From: Chrysochromulina parva
Taxonomy: Eukaryota > Haptophyta > Prymnesiales > Chrysochromulinaceae
Reading direction: 5' to 3'
Length of the DNA: 12,469 nt
Assembly (NCBI GenBank): GCA_002887195.1
Contig: PJAB01001745.1
Location: 1 to 12,469 of the forward strand
Positions 1 through 7,088 of this stretch are shown here, in pieces. The notes under the pieces were generated by a model. It did not search any database. It was not told the DNA's origin and saw only the letters and a list, made by a program, of their open reading frames with translations. Position numbers and translations under genes: made by a program. How positions within the stretch are numbered: the first letter of the stretch is position 1; every line of letters begins with the position of its first letter.

Positions 1-1
1 G

Positions 2-124
<123 letters not shown>

Positions 125-125
125 A

Positions 126-157
126 GCATCATGCGTAATTCCCTGTGCATCATGCGT
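126..157. repeat. 11-bp direct repeat after the tubulin stop
   Basis: GCATCATGCGT occurs at 126-136 and again at 147-157, 21 bp apart, starting one base after the tubulin TAA. It lies in the presumed 3' UTR. Function unknown; it may be only a small local duplication. Confidence 0.6.
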
Positions 158-203
158 TGCATAAGGCCGAGCTGTACACGCGCCCTTACGCAGTACGGTC
201 TAG

Positions 204-249
204 GCTACTGAAGGTAAATCCGTCCGGTGTAGTACGTCGATTCAGTAGC
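204..249. repeat. 9-bp perfect inverted repeat in the tubulin 3' flank
   Basis: GCTACTGAA (204-212) and its exact reverse complement TTCAGTAGC (241-249) enclose 28 nt. In RNA they would form a stem-loop about 80 nt past the alpha-tubulin stop, probably within the 3' UTR. Nothing in the sequence shows a role in stability, localisation or 3'-end formation. Confidence 0.5.
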
Positions 250-701
250 GTTTTTCAAAGGTGCTTCGCCCTCGAGGCCGGAGCGCCCGCGCTCACGGAG
301 ATCGCTCCTCGGACCACGCGTCGGAACGATGCATCGTCGATCCCCGGTCGCGGGGTCGGCGGCCGGGCCGGGGCGGGGATCAGCGCCGCCGCGACAGGCG
401 ACACCCGGAAAATGGTAACTCAGCCGCAGACCTCAAGTCCCCCAGACTCACGCGGCACGCGCCACAGACACAGCCGCCGCGCACCGATGAGCCGCTTACA
501 TAGTACTTTCGAGACGGTAGACTCTACTTTGATTCTTAGGACTTAGCGTAGCGCGCCTTGCCCTGGAGAGCCCGGGCCCAACCCACAGTCCTCGCGAGTC
601 ATCGTGCGCGAGATCCCGGCCGCTTGTAGGAGCACAAGAGGGTACACAACGGGCGCGGATTGATTCCAGCATATCCGCCGATGCGATGGCGAGAGTGCTG
701 C

Positions 702-2048
702 TCACTGCATGCGATCGAGCTGGCGCCCCTCGACAGAAAGTGCGACCGCCTGCGCCACCACCTTTTTCTTACTTCCGAGGATGCGGTCTTGGAGCCGCCC
801 CTTGATGGAATCCTTGGCGTACTTATTCGAAGGCAGCGGCTGCGCCGAGGATGCGGGCAACATCTGGAAGTCCATGCCCATCGGGCGTGGCACGCGCGCA
901 TGATTACCGGTCTCTCTGTCAAGGCCTGCGCTTTGACCAAAGGGCATCTCCGCCTTGTTCATCTCGGCGTCCGCAGGCCTCGCCGCGCGGCGCGTGGGCA
1001 CCTGTGCCATCGGCAGGTCCTGCGCCTTGACCTGGTCCGAGGTCTGGAAGATGGGGCGCGACCACTTCTCCACGAGCTGGAGCGCGACGCGCTGGTTCTG
1101 CCGCGTCTCCCGCTTATGAAGCGAGAGTAGCTTGACGTACTTGCCAATTCCACTGGATCGCAGAGCGCCGAGGACAGTCTCGTCGACGTCGAAGCGCAGC
1201 AGGCCGTTGAGCAGCCCAGTGCGCACCTCGAGGCCGACGAGATTGCCGTCGTGCATTGGGCGCAGCCAGCGCGCGAGCGTCGAGAGCATCCCGTGGTCGA
1301 TCATCACCTCGTGGTACTGACGCTTGCGCATGATCGACTCCACATCGGGGAGCATCGCCACCTTATTCAGAGCCGGGCGCGGCGGCTCGGCACGCACCGC
1401 GTCGTCGTCCTCCTCGGCAGCCTCCTCCATGCGCCGCTGCAGCTCCTGCACGTCCTCGCGCAGCTTCACCTGGTTGAACTCGATCTTGCCACGCGTCCCT
1501 TTGAGCCGCGCGAAGATGTCCTTCTTGCTACCTTCCTCGATGGCCTCGTCGCCGTCGACCGAGTCCGAGTCCGGGTCGTCGCCGGCGCCCGCGCCGGCCG
1601 CGCCTTCGGCAAGCGCCGGCTCCTCGTCGGAAACGTCCTCGCCCGCCGCGATGCGCGCCGCGCGCTCCGCCTCCCGCGCCTCGCGCGCTGCACGATCCTG
1701 CTCCTTCTTGAGCCGCTTCTGCTCACGCGCCAGCCCCGCAGCCGCCAGCTCCTCAGCATCGGGCGCCGACTTGCGTTTGCTGCCCCGGCCGCTCGAGGGC
1801 TTCTCCTTCTTCTCCTTGGGCTTCTTCTCCTTGGGCGCACCCTTGCTCTTCTTGCCCGCGCCGCTCATCAGCAGGTTGTTGGAGCCCTCCAGGATCGCCG
1901 CCGCGCGGCCGTCGCCCTCGTCGTCGTCGTCATCGGCGGCCGCGGCCGCGGAGCGAGCGGCCGCATGGGAAAGCTGCGGCTCGTCGTCGCTGTCGTCCTC
2001 CCCAAAGATGTTGGCGTGCAGTGTCTTGAGGTCTGACGAGGTCTCCAT
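702..2048 (-). CDS. IWS1: IWS1/Spn1 transcription elongation factor (TFIIS N-terminal-type domain)
   Basis: IWS1 (yeast Spn1) is a nuclear factor that binds Spt6 and elongating RNA polymerase II and links elongation to histone and mRNA processing. The predicted protein has 448 residues from the first in-frame ATG (2046-2048); the frame runs further to a GTG, which is not used here. The N-terminus is acidic and disordered, with an IFG-acidic motif (residues 14-23), an Asp run, then a Lys-rich probable nuclear signal (about 66-94). A charged Arg/Glu/Ala stretch follows. The conserved helical domain lies at about 228-334 and includes LPDVESIMRKRQYHEVMIDH, SSGIGKYVKLLSLHKRE and VEKWSRPIF, the family hallmarks around the GIG and EWSRPIF motifs. 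The basic C-terminal tail carries RPMGMDF. No intron is needed. The gene is divergent from the transporter, 145 bp away. Confidence 0.93.
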   Translation of the reverse strand: METSSDLKTLHANIFGEDDSDDEPQLSHAAARSAAAAADDDDDEGDGRAAAILEGSNNLLMSGAGKKSKGAPKEKKPKEKKEKPSSGRGSKRKSAPDAEELAAAGLAREQKRLKKEQDRAAREAREAERAARIAAGEDVSDEEPALAEGAAGAGAGDDPDSDSVDGDEAIEEGSKKDIFARLKGTRGKIEFNQVKLREDVQELQRRMEEAAEEDDDAVRAEPPRPALNKVAMLPDVESIMRKRQYHEVMIDHGMLSTLARWLRPMHDGNLVGLEVRTGLLNGLLRFDVDETVLGALRSSGIGKYVKLLSLHKRETRQNQRVALQLVEKWSRPIFQTSDQVKAQDLPMAQVPTRRAARPADAEMNKAEMPFGQSAGLDRETGNHARVPRPMGMDFQMLPASSAQPLPSNKYAKDSIKGRLQDRILGSKKKVVAQAVALSVEGRQLDRMQ

Positions 2049-2193
2049 TGCGGCCCGCCTCGTATTCACACCTCACGGCTCATTCACGGTGAACACATTT
2101 GACTTTGTCCCCAACAAACTGTTTACTCAAACCATTCACACCCATGTGTCGATGCGGCGCTGAAAGGCGAGCGCCCGCGCCCTCACACACAAT
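2049..2193. promoter_or_regulatory. putative bidirectional promoter, IWS1 / transporter
   Basis: The 145 bp between two divergent ATGs must hold both 5' UTRs and the core promoters. It is less GC-rich than the flanking genes. ATTCAC occurs three times on the plus strand (2064-2069, 2082-2087, 2134-2139), and the middle copy is part of a small palindrome, TTCAC-G-GTGAA (2083-2093). There is no clear TATA box. Promoter function is inferred from position; the ATTCAC elements are candidates only. Confidence 0.45.
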
Positions 2194-3654
2194 ATGGATG
2201 GCGATGGAGACGCTGCGCTCCTGCCCCGCCACATCCCTAATGGTGGTCTGGCGGCGTGGACGCGCGTCGCGGCGTACGCGTGCTGCTGTCTGGGGACGCT
2301 CGGGATCCAGTACTGCTACGGCTTGCTCTACGTCGAGTTGGTGGAGAGCTTGCACACGTCGCAGGAGCAGGTTGCGTTGATCGGGAGCATGTCCATTTGC
2401 GTGCTGCTATTCATGGCACCCTGTTCGAAGCTCGTCGTCGGACGGCTCGGCGCGCAGCGCGCGGCAGCCACCGGCGGCATTGTTGCTGCGAGCGGCCTTG
2501 CGATGAGCGCGGCCGCCACGCAGCCGTGGCACATGTGCATCACCTTCGGTATCATCGTGGGCTGCGGACACTCACTAGGCTCGTACGCGCCGCTCTCGCT
2601 CATGAGCGCATGGTTCGACTCGCGGCTCGGCTTAGCCCTCGGCGCCGCCAACAGCGCCACCGCATTCGCGCCGCTTGTTCTCGGCGCCGTCGGCCCGCGC
2701 TTGCTCGCGGCCATCGGTTGGCGGCACGCCCTCCTCGGCCTAGCCGTCATCGACCTGGGCCTGCTGTGCGGCGCGTCTGTACTGCTCACGCCGCCCGACG
2801 GAGCAGCCCCCGTCGGCGGCGCAGCCCGTGGCCTCAGCCCATCACGAGGACCTGTGCCGTTGGCAACGTCGGCGGCGGCACGCCAGCTACTCCGGGTGCT
2901 CATCAAGCCGCCCGTGCTGTGGTTGGGCTTGATGCTGCTCCTGTATGGGGGCGCGGGCTGGGTGCCCATCGTGCACATCGTCAAGCTCGGCCTTGAGCGT
3001 GGCCTCGATCGGGCCAGCGCTTCTCGACTGCTCACCTCCCTCGCTCTGGGCAATGGTACGCTGCGGGTCCCCGCTGGTCTGTTGGGCGACCGCATCGGGC
3101 GCTCCGCTGCGTTCACACTCCTCTTGGGCTGCTATGCCGTGCTCGACGTGGCGTGCTCCTTTGCCCATGGTCACCAGGCGGCCGACAGCTTCCTTCCCGT
3201 GTTTGCCTTTTTGGCGGGTGGCCTCACTGGCGGCTGTAATGTGCTCACGGCCACCCTCCCCTTCGACGTGCTGTCACGCGCGGAGGCGGACGTTGCCATG
3301 TCGCTCGTCTTCCCCTTCTTGGGCATCGGGACGCTCTTTGGTCCCGTCGGTGCCGCCGCGCTCCACACGCGCACCGGGAGCTATGACAGCGTCCTCCTGG
3401 GCGCGGGTGCGTTGTTACTTCTCGCCACCGCCATGTCGATGTGCGTCTGGCTGGTCGCGCGGGGCAGACGTGCCCATACCGTTCCTGCGTCGACGGCTTC
3501 TGCGGAGTCCGCCTCGGGCTCACGATCACACTCCGACGTTCACACCTCGGGCTCACGATCACACTCCGACGTTCACACCTCGGGCTCACGATCACACTCC
3601 GACGTCGCTCTTGTGGACGTCGCCATCAACCCCGTGAGCACGCGAGCTCCCTAA
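2194..3654 (+). CDS. major facilitator superfamily transporter, SLC16/monocarboxylate-transporter-like
   Basis: The predicted 486-residue polytopic membrane protein probably has 12 transmembrane helices. The first hydrophobic block begins near residue 20 and the last ends near 422, and a longer polar loop (about 199-230) separates the two six-helix halves. KLVVGRLGAQRA (79-90) and AGLLGDRIGR (about 294-303) are the loop 2-3 and 8-9 motif A copies typical of MFS proteins. AWFDSRLGLALGAANSA and IGWRHALLGLA match the helix 4-6 region of the MCT/oxalate-formate-antiporter branch. The classical MCT DGGWGW-type motif is degenerate here (NGGLAAW). Substrate cannot be deduced; organic anions such as monocarboxylates are the family expectation. 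The cytosolic C-terminal tail is a Ser/His repeat, SGSRSHSDVHT, present 2.8 times and encoded by a 33-bp minisatellite. The start ATG follows a purine-rich ACAAT context. Confidence 0.85.
   Translation: MDGDGDAALLPRHIPNGGLAAWTRVAAYACCCLGTLGIQYCYGLLYVELVESLHTSQEQVALIGSMSICVLLFMAPCSKLVVGRLGAQRAAATGGIVAASGLAMSAAATQPWHMCITFGIIVGCGHSLGSYAPLSLMSAWFDSRLGLALGAANSATAFAPLVLGAVGPRLLAAIGWRHALLGLAVIDLGLLCGASVLLTPPDGAAPVGGAARGLSPSRGPVPLATSAAARQLLRVLIKPPVLWLGLMLLLYGGAGWVPIVHIVKLGLERGLDRASASRLLTSLALGNGTLRVPAGLLGDRIGRSAAFTLLLGCYAVLDVACSFAHGHQAADSFLPVFAFLAGGLTGGCNVLTATLPFDVLSRAEADVAMSLVFPFLGIGTLFGPVGAAALHTRTGSYDSVLLGAGALLLLATAMSMCVWLVARGRRAHTVPASTASAESASGSRSHSDVHTSGSRSHSDVHTSGSRSHSDVALVDVAINPVSTRAP
3514..3605 (+). 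repeat. 33-bp coding minisatellite in the transporter tail, about 2.8 copies
   Basis: Copies lie at 3514-3546, 3547-3579 and 3580-3605 (partial) and are essentially identical within the compared length. Each full unit encodes SGSRSHSDVHT, so a gain or loss of one unit adds or removes 11 residues without changing frame. The near identity suggests recent expansion or ongoing homogenisation. Confidence 0.95.
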
Positions 3655-3743
3655 CGTAACCCTAACGTAACCGCCCGTGAGCACGCGAGCTCCCTAACGT
3701 AACCCCGTGAGCACGCGAGCTCCCTAACGTAAACCCCGTGAGC
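3631..3743 (+). repeat. 29-bp tandem repeat spanning the transporter stop codon and 3' flank
   Basis: Three identical 29-bp copies (3631-3659, 3674-3702, 3704-3732) begin CCCGTGAGCACGCGAG and end CTCCCTAACGTAA. A fourth is truncated at 3735-3743. An extra CCCTAACGTAA (3660-3670) follows copy 1, so this 11-mer is in tandem there. Copy 1 encodes the last residues PVSTRAP and the TAA stop; the other copies are noncoding. The repeats therefore built or duplicated the end of the gene. Confidence 0.95.
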
Positions 3744-4194
3744 CGACGCGGGCACGCCGCGCGACCGCGAGCTCGCCTTCTGACGTGACCCTACGCGCTA
3801 CGGCCCACACGTGACGTGGAGAATAGATAGAGATGAGCGGAGCGTCGAGCCACCGCACCGACTGGAGCCAAGGAAGCCCAAGGATTCCACGGTGGACGGT
3901 GGGTACCAGTAGTTGAAGACTTGAAGTGGACCAAAGAACTTAGCAACAATGCTTAGCAAAGAACGGAAGCAGAACAAGGACCGTTTTCATTCCACACCAA
4001 GACCACGTTCTTCACAGCCAATGGTTATAATTCGACACCAAAGATACCGGACCGGCATGCATGCGGCAACGAGCTGTTCACACCCGTCTTCACACGCAAG
4101 ACCGCGTTGGCATTTTCCGACGATCGCCGCGACGAGCTTCTGGAAGGCAGCACAGGGGGTCGACAACCAGGACCCGCATACGTACCCGCTGTGT
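3655..4194. other. spacer between transporter and desaturase: repeats, possible promoter and leader
   Basis: The first part holds the 29-bp repeats (to 3743). From about 3780 the sequence changes to a lower-GC, purine-rich stretch that probably carries the desaturase promoter and 5' UTR. The desaturase frame stays open back to an ATG at 3949, so 3949-4194 could alternatively encode an 82-residue N-terminal extension. That extension has no family similarity that I recognise, and its composition looks like untranslated leader. No other gene seen. Confidence 0.6.
3781..3818. promoter_or_regulatory. ACGT-core elements upstream of the desaturase
   Basis: TGACGTG occurs twice (3781-3787 and 3812-3818), and the second copy overlaps a CACGTG palindrome (3808-3813). 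ACGT cores of this kind are bound by bZIP and bHLH factors in many eukaryotes. They lie 130-170 bp before the ATG at 3949 and about 380-415 bp before the preferred ATG at 4195. Motifs this short also occur by chance; the spacing and pairing are the only support. Confidence 0.3.
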
Positions 4195-5765
4195 ATGCGC
4201 CTCCTGTGCGTGTGGCTACTCGCCCACGTGCAGACGATCGCAGCCGCGGCGCCCGTCGTCACGGTCGCATCCAATAGCGCTCCTGCCGTCGTGTCACCCG
4301 CCAAGTGGCATCTCAGTCGCCGCAGCCAGATCCTCTCCAACCATCCAGAGGTCAAGGAGCTGATTGGTAAGGAGGAGTGGACGGTGCCCATTCTCGCGGC
4401 CACGAACATCGCGCAGGTCGGCTGCGCGACCGCTTTCGCGCATCTGCCTGCGCCCGTGCAGCTGCCACTCGCCATCCTGCTCGGTGGCACGCTCAGCCTT
4501 TGGCAGTTCACGCTGCTCCACGACGTCATCCACGGCACCGCTGCGCTGCCCAAGGGCGTGCGCCGCAACGACGTGCTCTTCGCAGGCTCGCTGCCCTCGC
4601 TCTTCGGCTACTATCTTTACCTGCGGTACGGCCACCTCACGCACCACAAGTCGTTTGGTGGGGAGCCGCTCGCGGCGCTCTTCGACTCGGAGCAGAGCGA
4701 TTTCGAGGACGGTGACGCGCTTTTCGTGGCGCATCGGCAGCGGCTCTCAGGCGACCAGCCAGACGGGCGCATCGGCTTCTTCGGCAAGGCCGACGTGGGC
4801 GGCCTCGGTATCTCTATCTCGCGCACCATCTACGCCTTGCTGTGGCTCGATGCCGCCGCGCCTTTGGCCGCCGCCGCGCCGGCGGCCGCCTCCTCGCCGG
4901 CGGCCGCCTCCATGCCGGTGCCCGCCGACTCCGACGCCGCCGCCGCCTCTGCGATCACCGACGCCCACTCGGTCGGCGCGCGCGCGCGCGCCGTGTACAA
5001 CGCGGCGGTGTTTGCCTTTTCCATGACGTTCGAGCGGGCGGCGCTCGTCGTTGGCGGCAGCGTGGTCCCCGCACTCGTGGGACGAAACTTCTTCTTCCCG
5101 ACCAAGCCGGACGACTTCCACAGCACATGCGCGAACTATGCGCGCGTCAACCTCGCCCTCGCGCTTGGCCTCTATGTACTCGTCGGACCCGGCGCGATCG
5201 CATGGCTCTTCTGGTCGGAGGTGGGCTGGCAACTGCCTGTGCACCCGGCCTCCGCCATGTTCGTCTCCAACCACCCCTCGCTCACCGCGCGCGCCGGCGC
5301 GGGTGCGGGCGTCGCCGCCACACCCTTGGTGGGCGGCTGCCAGCCCACCGCCTCTGTCTACTTGGGACCGTGGTACGATTGGCTCTGCTGCTTCTCCAAC
5401 TTCCACACGGAGCACCACGGTGCTGCTGCGCCCCAAGCGTTCCTACTCGAGCCGAGCCGCTCCTTTTGAACATGAGCCGCGCCAGCCACGCCGCCCTGCC
5501 TCACCTCGTTGACGGGCGGCCGATCGCGTTCGAGTCTCCCTCTGTCGTTCGCCCCGCAGACTTTCCTGACGTGCCTGCCTTCCGGCTGCGCCAGCTACGC
5601 GACCGCGCTGCGCCCTATTACAGCGACGATGCGCTCGCGGGCTGCCGCGACGGCTGGTGGGAGACGATGCGCCGAACGTTTGACAGGCGAGACTTTTACG
5701 CTTGCGCGGGCGCGGTCGACGCGACGGCGGCCAGCCGTGCCAATGCAGCCGATGCAGGTGCGTGA
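4195..5765 (+). CDS. membrane fatty-acyl/sphingolipid desaturase, DES (dihydroceramide delta-4) type; join(4195..5419,5560..5765)
   Basis: The predicted 476-residue membrane di-iron desaturase belongs to the FA_desaturase superfamily. The N-terminal RRSQILSNHPEVKELIG (residues 42-58) matches the lipid-desaturase domain of sphingolipid delta-4 desaturases, which introduce the 4,5 double bond into dihydroceramide at the ER. Histidine boxes are HDVIH (109-113), HLTHH (147-151) and HTEHH (404-408). The last is followed, only after removing a 140-nt GT-AG intron, by DFPDVPAFRLRQLRDRAAPYY, the family's typical sequence. HPASAMFVSNH (350-360) aligns with the conserved HPxxxHF segment. Boxes 2 and 3 are about 250 residues apart, much more than the roughly 130 I recall for animal DES proteins. 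The excess includes an Ala/Pro-rich stretch (about 219-255). The start at 4195 gives a hydrophobic, signal-like N-terminus (MRLLCVWLLAHVQ); an in-frame ATG at 3949 is an alternative. Substrate and regioselectivity are inferred from family only. Confidence 0.82.
5420..5559 (+). other. spliceosomal intron in the desaturase (140 nt, phase 1)
   Basis: The boundary is CACCACG|GTGCTG at the 5' end and GCCCCGCAG|ACTTTCC at the 3' end, preceded by a pyrimidine-rich stretch. Splicing joins G (5419) with AC (5560-5561) to give Asp, restoring HTEHHDFPDVP across the junction. The length is not a multiple of three. If retained, translation runs into TGA at 5467-5469, 17 codons after the third histidine box, and loses the conserved C-terminal segment. 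Confidence 0.9.
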
Positions 5766-6197
5766 GGCTGTGGCGCCTGTGGTCGCCGATGTGGTCGCCA
5801 TCCAGACCATCATCTGAATGGTCACATGATGTGGTCGCCAATGTGGTCAGCCTGCTGGTGTGGAGGTGGGACGTTAGAGGTTTTGGTGGTGATTTTGGCG
5901 TTCCGCGCCCCTCGGGGGCGTGCACAATTCGGTGCCAGGCTCGGCTCGGCCACGGTCCGGCGTGGTCGCGGAGATAACGCGGAGACGCCCCCGGGCGGTG
6001 GAGGCCGGTCTGTCGTCCGGACGGACTGAACTCTGATGTCCGCGGTCTGAAAATACAGAGAACCAGAAACGCTAAACTGCGAGCTACGGCTCGTTCGACG
6101 AGCTCTTCACACTTGCGGGCGACACCACGACTACGCGGGACCACCACCACCTCAGAATACAGAGAGTCTCGAGGGACCATAAATTTTACACACGTGT
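5766..6197. other. convergent spacer between desaturase and coiled-coil gene
   Basis: This is the expected location of two opposing 3' UTRs. It contains a 13-bp direct repeat, GATGTGGTCGCCA, at 5788-5800 and 5828-5840. Between the copies lies a small hairpin, GACCAT (5805-5810) with ATGGTC (5818-5823) around a 7-nt loop. The frames that cross it have no recognisable protein content. No RNA gene seen. Confidence 0.6.
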
Positions 6198-7088
6198 TTA
6201 TAGTGTCCCAAGTGATGCCACTTCTTCTGCGCCATGCCGCCTCTGCTGCGTGTGGGGTGTGCGCTCACAGGTGCCAGCGGCTGCCGACGATTCGCGTCGG
6301 AACGCGGCAACGAGGTTCTCTGCTCGCACTCCCAACGGCTGCTCGCGGCGCGGGGCCGGTGGGCGGGCGGGTGCCAGCATCGATTCGACTGCTGGCGGCG
6401 GCGCGGCTGGTGGCGGCAGTCGCGCCGGCGGCTGAGGCGGCGGCGGTCTGGCAGCCAGTGGCGGCGGCGGCAGGCTTTTGAGCTGCTCGTCAGGCAACAC
6501 GATGGGCTGCGCGGAGAGGGCAGCCACTAGTGCGAGCTCCTCCTCTTGTTTGCGCTGCCAATGCGCTCGCAGCTCGCGCTCCGTCTCATGCGCCAGCTCG
6601 AGCTGTGCTTCGACCTCCTTGAGGGCGGCGCGCTCCCGCCGGACGAGCTCCGCGCTGCGCTGCACCGCGAGCCGTGCGCAGCTCGCACCCCAAGCCTTCA
6701 ATGCGTCGTGTGCCGTCAGGCCACCGTATGATACGCAGTGGCGCAGCGATGCACATCGATGACGAACTGCAGTACAAAAGCGGGTCCAAGTGCGAATGGC
6801 ATTATGCAACGCGAGTCCACGCAAGCCACGGAGGAAGCGGAAGAGTCCCGCCTGCACTGTCTCTCGCCGCTCCGCGAGGGTGGCATTTTGCGCCTCAGCA
6901 CGCAGCAATTTGCACTCGGCCTTGGCAGTGTGCGCCTCAGCACGCAGCAGTTTGCATTCGGCCTCCGCCTCCCGCAGGGCGTCTGCAAGTACGCCACCCT
7001 CGCGATGGCAACGTCGCCAGTGCTGCAGCACAGTCGCGTACAGCAAGTCCGTCTCTTGCGGGGTGCGGGTCGGTTGGCCGGTCGACAT
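6198..7088 (-). CDS. hypothetical coiled-coil, proline-rich protein with Sfi1-like tryptophan motifs
   Basis: I do not recognise a named family. The predicted protein has 296 residues from the first ATG (7086-7088); the frame extends to a GTG at 7127. An upstream exon cannot be excluded. The N-terminal half is helical. A 14-residue unit AECKLLRAEAHTAK / AECKLLRAEAQNAT is repeated in tandem (43-70). Then Ala/Leu/Trp/Arg segments appear: YATVLQHWRRCHRE (around W24), ALHNAIRTWTRFCTAVRHR (W101) and AHDALKAWGASCARLAVQR (W133). W101 and W133 are 32 residues apart, resembling centrin-binding Sfi1 repeats. A charged coiled coil follows (about 142-193), then a Pro-rich stretch (206-246) with PPPP runs and a basic, low-complexity C-terminus. 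A centrosomal or cytoskeletal role is a guess. It lies downstream of RAD17 on the same strand, 179 bp after its stop, and converges on the desaturase. Confidence 0.65.
   Translation of the reverse strand: MSTGQPTRTPQETDLLYATVLQHWRRCHREGGVLADALREAEAECKLLRAEAHTAKAECKLLRAEAQNATLAERRETVQAGLFRFLRGLRGLALHNAIRTWTRFCTAVRHRCASLRHCVSYGGLTAHDALKAWGASCARLAVQRSAELVRRERAALKEVEAQLELAHETERELRAHWQRKQEEELALVAALSAQPIVLPDEQLKSLPPPPLAARPPPPQPPARLPPPAAPPPAVESMLAPARPPAPRREQPLGVRAENLVAAFRRESSAAAGTCERTPHTQQRRHGAEEVASLGTL
6879..6962 (-). repeat. 42-bp tandem duplication within the coiled-coil gene
   Basis: Two adjacent 42-bp units (6921-6962 and 6879-6920) encode AECKLLRAEAHTAK and AECKLLRAEAQNAT. The first ten residues are identical, with scattered synonymous changes. 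A period of 14 residues (two heptads) preserves coiled-coil register. Confidence 0.85.

Larger units (their letters stand above)
125..701. other. convergent intergenic spacer between alpha-tubulin and IWS1
   Basis: This must contain the 3' UTR and poly(A) region of alpha-tubulin on the plus strand and of IWS1 on the minus strand. Open frames inside it (for example 145-546 plus) have no recognisable protein features and are typical of chance frames at this GC content. Visible structure is limited to an 11-bp direct repeat just after the tubulin stop and a 9-bp inverted repeat at 204-249, listed separately. I saw no tRNA, snRNA or mobile-element signature. Confidence 0.7.

Noticed and set aside
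145..546. 133-residue frame downstream of alpha-tubulin
   Set aside because: No family resemblance, Arg/Ser-rich chance composition, and it lies where two 3' UTRs are expected.
1324..2163. Long plus-strand open frames (1251-2036, 1324-2163) opposite IWS1
   Set aside because: They are Ser/Arg/Leu-rich shadows of a strongly supported IWS1 frame; high GC makes long antisense frames common.
3514..3743. CRISPR-like or mobile-element interpretation of the repeat block
   Set aside because: Repeats are directly abutting or nearly so, without unique spacers; there are no terminal inverted repeats or transposase; the genome is eukaryotic.
4747..5436. Minus-strand 229-residue frame opposite the desaturase
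   Set aside because: Gly/Arg/Val low-complexity translation antisense to three conserved histidine boxes; no independent protein features.
4842..5765. Separate 307-residue plus-strand gene overlapping the desaturase
   Set aside because: Only its end (5560-5765) is real, as desaturase exon 2; the rest is Arg/Ala-rich shadow of exon 1.
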